From: JANOYY01 sp043720395
GTDB taxonomy: Bacteria; Actinomycetota; Acidimicrobiia; Acidimicrobiales; JANYDT01
Reading direction: 5' to 3'
DNA length: 64,000 nt
NCBI GenBank assembly: GCA_043720395.1
Contig: JAYSSR010000087.1
Span: 1-64,000 of the forward strand
Shown: piece by piece, positions 61,514 to 64,000 of the stretch
Numbering within the stretch: position 1 is the stretch's first letter
How the letters are laid out: every line of letters starts with the position of its first letter
The notes under the pieces: generated by a model
Databases searched by the model: none
The model's input: the letters and a program-made list of their open reading frames with translations, nothing else
What the model was told of the DNA's origin: nothing
Position numbers and translations under genes: made by a program

Positions 61514-61661
61514 TGCCTGCCTCTCGCATCCAGCTTTCGGGGACCCTACCCGATTGCTGGGAACACTACCTACACACGCGATTGATTCGCGTGCTACCGT
61601 CCGCTGACCAGAGGTGCACTGATCCCGAAATGGTCCGTCCAGCGGGGGGAAGGTAGTGGCC
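61514..61661. promoter_or_regulatory. Divergent promoter region of the tail locus
   Basis: The 148-bp spacer separates the two tail operons. CACGCGA (61575-61581) and TCGCGTG (61587-61593) form an inverted repeat with a 5-base gap, in the middle, and could be an operator for both. GGGGGAAGG (61645-61653) is the ribosome site of the sheath gene. No clear -10/-35 pair was recognised. Confidence 0.5.
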
Positions 61662-63287
61662 ATGCCGGTTGCGGTTTCTTATCCGGGTGTGTACGTAACG
61701 GAGGCGTCCAGCACGAGTCACGTCATGAATGGCGTGACAACGTCCGACACGGCATTCGTCGATGTATTCACGCGGGGGCCGGTCAATACGCCACTCCGCG
61801 TGACCAGTTTCGCCGAATTTGCCACGGTATTCGGAGGACTTTGGCGGAAGAGTCGGGCGTCTTACGGGATCTACCAGTTCTTTCTGAACGGAGGGTCCAC
61901 GGCCTGGGTCGTCCGCGTGGCGTCTGCCAAGGCTCTTCCCTCCACGGTGGACCTCGGAAGCTTCAAGTTGCAGGCCAGCGGCCCCGGCCTCTGGGGCAAC
62001 ACCCTGCAGGCGGCGCTCCAAGCCAACGGCCTGGCCTTTGACCTCGTCGTTCGAGAAGTGCGGCCGCCCTCACCAACGCAGCCCTCGGCGGTCGTCAACG
62101 TCGAGGTATTCCGAGGGGTGACCCTTGATCCTGATCTGCCCCCGTATGTCGCGGAGGTGGTGGCGAACCAGTCCCTTCTGGTGACCGTTGTTGCGGGATC
62201 GGTCGCGACTCCGAGCGGCCCGCCGACTCCCGCTCCTGTACCGACAAGCCAGGACTCCATCGCGTCAGCGAAGAACGCGGGCGACGCTGCGAGTACCAAG
62301 TTCATGCCCCTGGCTGGTGGTCTCGATGACGGTGGACCAGCTACTCCGGATCTCCTCGGTTCACCGGCGGACGCGGGCACGGGCACCCCGGCTACCGGGA
62401 TGTTCACCCTCGCGTCCATCGCGCCGGCGGTCTTCAACATCCTGTGCCTGCCGATGATGGCCGGATTCACCGAGGCGCAATGGACGACGGCATACAGCGC
62501 TGCAGTACCTTTCTGCGAGAGCCAACGAGCGTTCTTCATCGTCGACGTCCCGGACGAGTGGGACGACGACAACGAGATGGGACAGGTCAGAGACGTGCAG
62601 GCGTGGTTCGAAGGGACGGGCGGGAGCAGCGCGGTGTCGAACACGACCAACTACGCAGCGCTCTACTTTCCTCGTCTGAAGATCCCCGACCCGGCCGCAA
62701 ACTCGATACCGATGCGTACCGAGAGCTCCGGCACGATGGCGGGCATCTACGCGCGGACCGATGCCACCCGTGGGATCTGGAAGGCGCCCGCCGGGAACAA
62801 TGCCACGATGCTGGGGGTCCTCCAACCGATCGTGAAGATCGGCGACCCGGACAACGGCGTGCTCAACGAAGTCGGGATCAACGTGATCCGCATGTTCCCC
62901 GTGGTCGGCACTGTGGCCTGGGGGGCACGGACCGTGCAGGGAGCGGACATGCTCGAAAGCGCGTGGAAGTACGTGAACATCCGACGACTCGCGCTGTACC
63001 TTGAGCAGAGCCTCCTGCAGGGCACCACATGGGCCGTGTTCGAACCGAACGACGAGGTGCTCTGGTCGTCATTGCGGCTCTCGGTCGGCTCGTTCATGAA
63101 CAATCTCTACAAGCAAGGGGCATTTGCGGGGTCATCGGCCAAGGATTCGTACTTCGTTCAATGCGATGCCAGTACGACTACGCCGTCGGATCAAGCACTT
63201 GGACGGGTAAACGTTTCGGTCGGATTCGCTCCGCTCTACCCTGCGGAATTCGTTGTGATCACCATCTCCCAGATGTCGAACCAGTAG
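61662..63287 (+). CDS. Contractile tail sheath protein
   Basis: A 541-residue sheath protein. It begins MPVAVSYPGVYVTEASSTSH, the hallmark sheath start (P-x-YPGVYVxE), and ends with the conserved C-terminal domain (NVSVGFAPLYPAEFVVITIS QMSN-type end), where sheath subunits interlock. VVGTVAWGARTVQG and SAWKYVNIRRLALYLEQSLL are family motifs of the fold. The sheath contracts to drive the tube. ATG 61662 is chosen over the GTG 61656 because the GGGGGAAGG site is then about 8 bases away. Confidence 0.95.
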   Translation: MPVAVSYPGVYVTEASSTSHVMNGVTTSDTAFVDVFTRGPVNTPLRVTSFAEFATVFGGLWRKSRASYGIYQFFLNGGSTAWVVRVASAKALPSTVDLGSFKLQASGPGLWGNTLQAALQANGLAFDLVVREVRPPSPTQPSAVVNVEVFRGVTLDPDLPPYVAEVVANQSLLVTVVAGSVATPSGPPTPAPVPTSQDSIASAKNAGDAASTKFMPLAGGLDDGGPATPDLLGSPADAGTGTPATGMFTLASIAPAVFNILCLPMMAGFTEAQWTTAYSAAVPFCESQRAFFIVDVPDEWDDDNEMGQVRDVQAWFEGTGGSSAVSNTTNYAALYFPRLKIPDPAANSIPMRTESSGTMAGIYARTDATRGIWKAPAGNNATMLGVLQPIVKIGDPDNGVLNEVGINVIRMFPVVGTVAWGARTVQGADMLESAWKYVNIRRLALYLEQSLLQGTTWAVFEPNDEVLWSSLRLSVGSFMNNLYKQGAFAGSSAKDSYFVQCDASTTTPSDQALGRVNVSVGFAPLYPAEFVVITISQMSNQ

Positions 63288-63302
63288 CGGAAGGAAGAGA
63301 CC

Positions 63303-63839
63303 GTGGCTCAATTTGTTGTCAATGCAACTCGGCTGGACCCGTACAAGAACTTCAAGTTTCGGGTGAAATGGGATGGCGTCTACGTGGCGGGAGTGAGCAA
63401 AGTCAGTGCGCTCACCCGCCAGAGCCAGGTCGTGAGCCACCGTGAAGGCGGTGATCCGCACAGTATGCGGAAGTCGCCGGGGCAGAGCGATTACGGCGCG
63501 ATCACGCTGGAGCGTGGCGTCACGTGGGACCTCGCGTTTGAGCAATGGGCCAACAAGGTGTGGGATTACACCAACTCGGGGCAGCTCGGGCAAGAGGTCT
63601 CGCTCGCTGATTTCCGCAAGGACATCAGCATCGAGCTGTACAACATCGCGGGACAGAAGGTCATGGCCTACAACGTCTACCGGTGCTGGCCATCGGCATA
63701 CGTCTCGCTCCCGGAGCTCGATGCGCTGGGCAACGGCGTGGCGATTCAGTCGTTGACGCTCGAGAACGAGGGATGGGAGCGCGACATGAGCGTGACCGAG
63801 CTGCCGGAGCCGAGCTTCACGCTCCCGGCCGGTTCCTGA
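63303..63839 (+). CDS. Tail tube protein (gp19/Hcp-like)
   Basis: A 178-residue protein of the phage tail-tube family seen in contractile systems. It starts NATRLDPYKNFKFRVKWDGV and has VVSHREGGDPHSMRKSPGQS, YGAITLERGVTWDLAFEQWA, DISIELYNIAGQKVMAYNVY and CWPSAYVSLPELDALGNGVA, the standard order. It makes the rigid inner tube. GTG 63303 is 15 bp after the sheath stop; GGAAGGAAGA precedes it. Confidence 0.95.
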   Translation: MAQFVVNATRLDPYKNFKFRVKWDGVYVAGVSKVSALTRQSQVVSHREGGDPHSMRKSPGQSDYGAITLERGVTWDLAFEQWANKVWDYTNSGQLGQEVSLADFRKDISIELYNIAGQKVMAYNVYRCWPSAYVSLPELDALGNGVAIQSLTLENEGWERDMSVTELPEPSFTLPAGS

Positions 63840-63843
63840 ACAC

Positions 63844-64000
63844 GTGCGTTCGCCAACGGCCGCGGAGGTCCTCGACCTCTGGGACGGCTGGGACCACGCA
63901 CCGCTTCCGGACCGTGCGCTCGCGCTGCTGCACGTAGCCGCGCCTGATCTCGATGCCCGCGATCTCACGGTCGGTGAACGCGATCGTGGCCTGATTCAGC
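63844..64000 (+). CDS. Baseplate hub-assembly chaperone-like protein, partial
   Basis: A GTG at 63844, 4 bases after the tube stop, opens a frame (VRSPTAAEVLDLWDGWDHAP, then LPDRALALLHVAAPDLDARD LTVGERDRGL) that runs off the window after 52 codons. The pattern EVLDLWxxxxxxxxxDRALxLL resembles the T4 gp51/baseplate-chaperone-like proteins that follow the tube gene in many contractile injection loci. The call is by motif and position only. Confidence 0.7.
   Translation, partial: MRSPTAAEVLDLWDGWDHAPLPDRALALLHVAAPDLDARDLTVGERDRGLIQ

Noticed and set aside
54649..64000. Ordinary integrated prophage
   Set aside because: No integrase, capsid, portal, terminase or attachment site was seen in the window; only tail-type genes occur. 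The unseen right flank keeps this open.

Overview
The window is GC-rich chromosomal DNA with dense coding, many GTG starts and short or overlapping gene junctions. A BldD-like regulator, a menaquinone (not ubiquinone) pathway, the hrcA-dnaJ-rsmE order and coaE next to uvrB point to an actinobacterium. My best guess is the Acidimicrobiia (Ilumatobacter-like), but this is inferred from gene content, not from a marker search.

Layout. 1-5.5 kb: a 22-bp tandem repeat, rpsA (ribosomal protein S1), a DMT transporter, a HAD phosphatase and an ABC-F ATPase. 5.6-7.5 kb: a small worn accessory patch with a conserved small gene, a frameshifted neighbour, a scrap resembling type I restriction hsdR, and a VapBC toxin-antitoxin pair. 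7.6-14.7 kb: two divergent regulator/target pairs (LacI with an MFS exporter; MarR with a YceI protein) whose spacers hold clear palindromes, then an amidohydrolase and an RNB ribonuclease. 14.8-21.3 kb: photolyase, hrcA, dnaJ, rsmE, a BldD-like regulator and hemW. 21.4-32.9 kb: an amidohydrolase and a scattered menaquinone set (menE, menA, menH, menD, isochorismate synthase, menG) with a few unrelated genes between. 33-36.3 kb: a universal stress protein and a two-component system. 36.3-46 kb: DNA repair, with an in-frame CoaE-UvrB fusion, Ogt, an Ada-AlkA protein and UvrA. 46-49.5 kb: a TMEM175-like channel, an acetyltransferase cut by insertion-sequence remains, two transposition-gene fragments and an acidic zinc-finger protein of unknown role. 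49.6-54.5 kb: a double-domain family III CoA-transferase, an MFS transporter and an unknown protein.

54.6 kb to the right edge holds part of a phage-tail-like contractile injection system. On the minus strand a translationally coupled operon encodes a GH19-type muralytic enzyme, a 1300-residue baseplate protein with two beta-propeller-like blocks, a gpI-like tail protein with a beta-helix-like C-terminal half, and a lectin-like protein. On the plus strand, diverging from it, are the tail sheath, the tail tube and the start of a gene resembling a baseplate hub-assembly chaperone. No capsid, portal or terminase gene is visible, so an injection device looks more likely than a prophage, but the locus runs off the window.

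Throughout, intergenic gaps carry a dispersed family of about 73-bp double palindromes bounded by CGCGGTAC and GTACCGCG (at least seven copies plus one partial). I see no tRNA, rRNA or CRISPR array.
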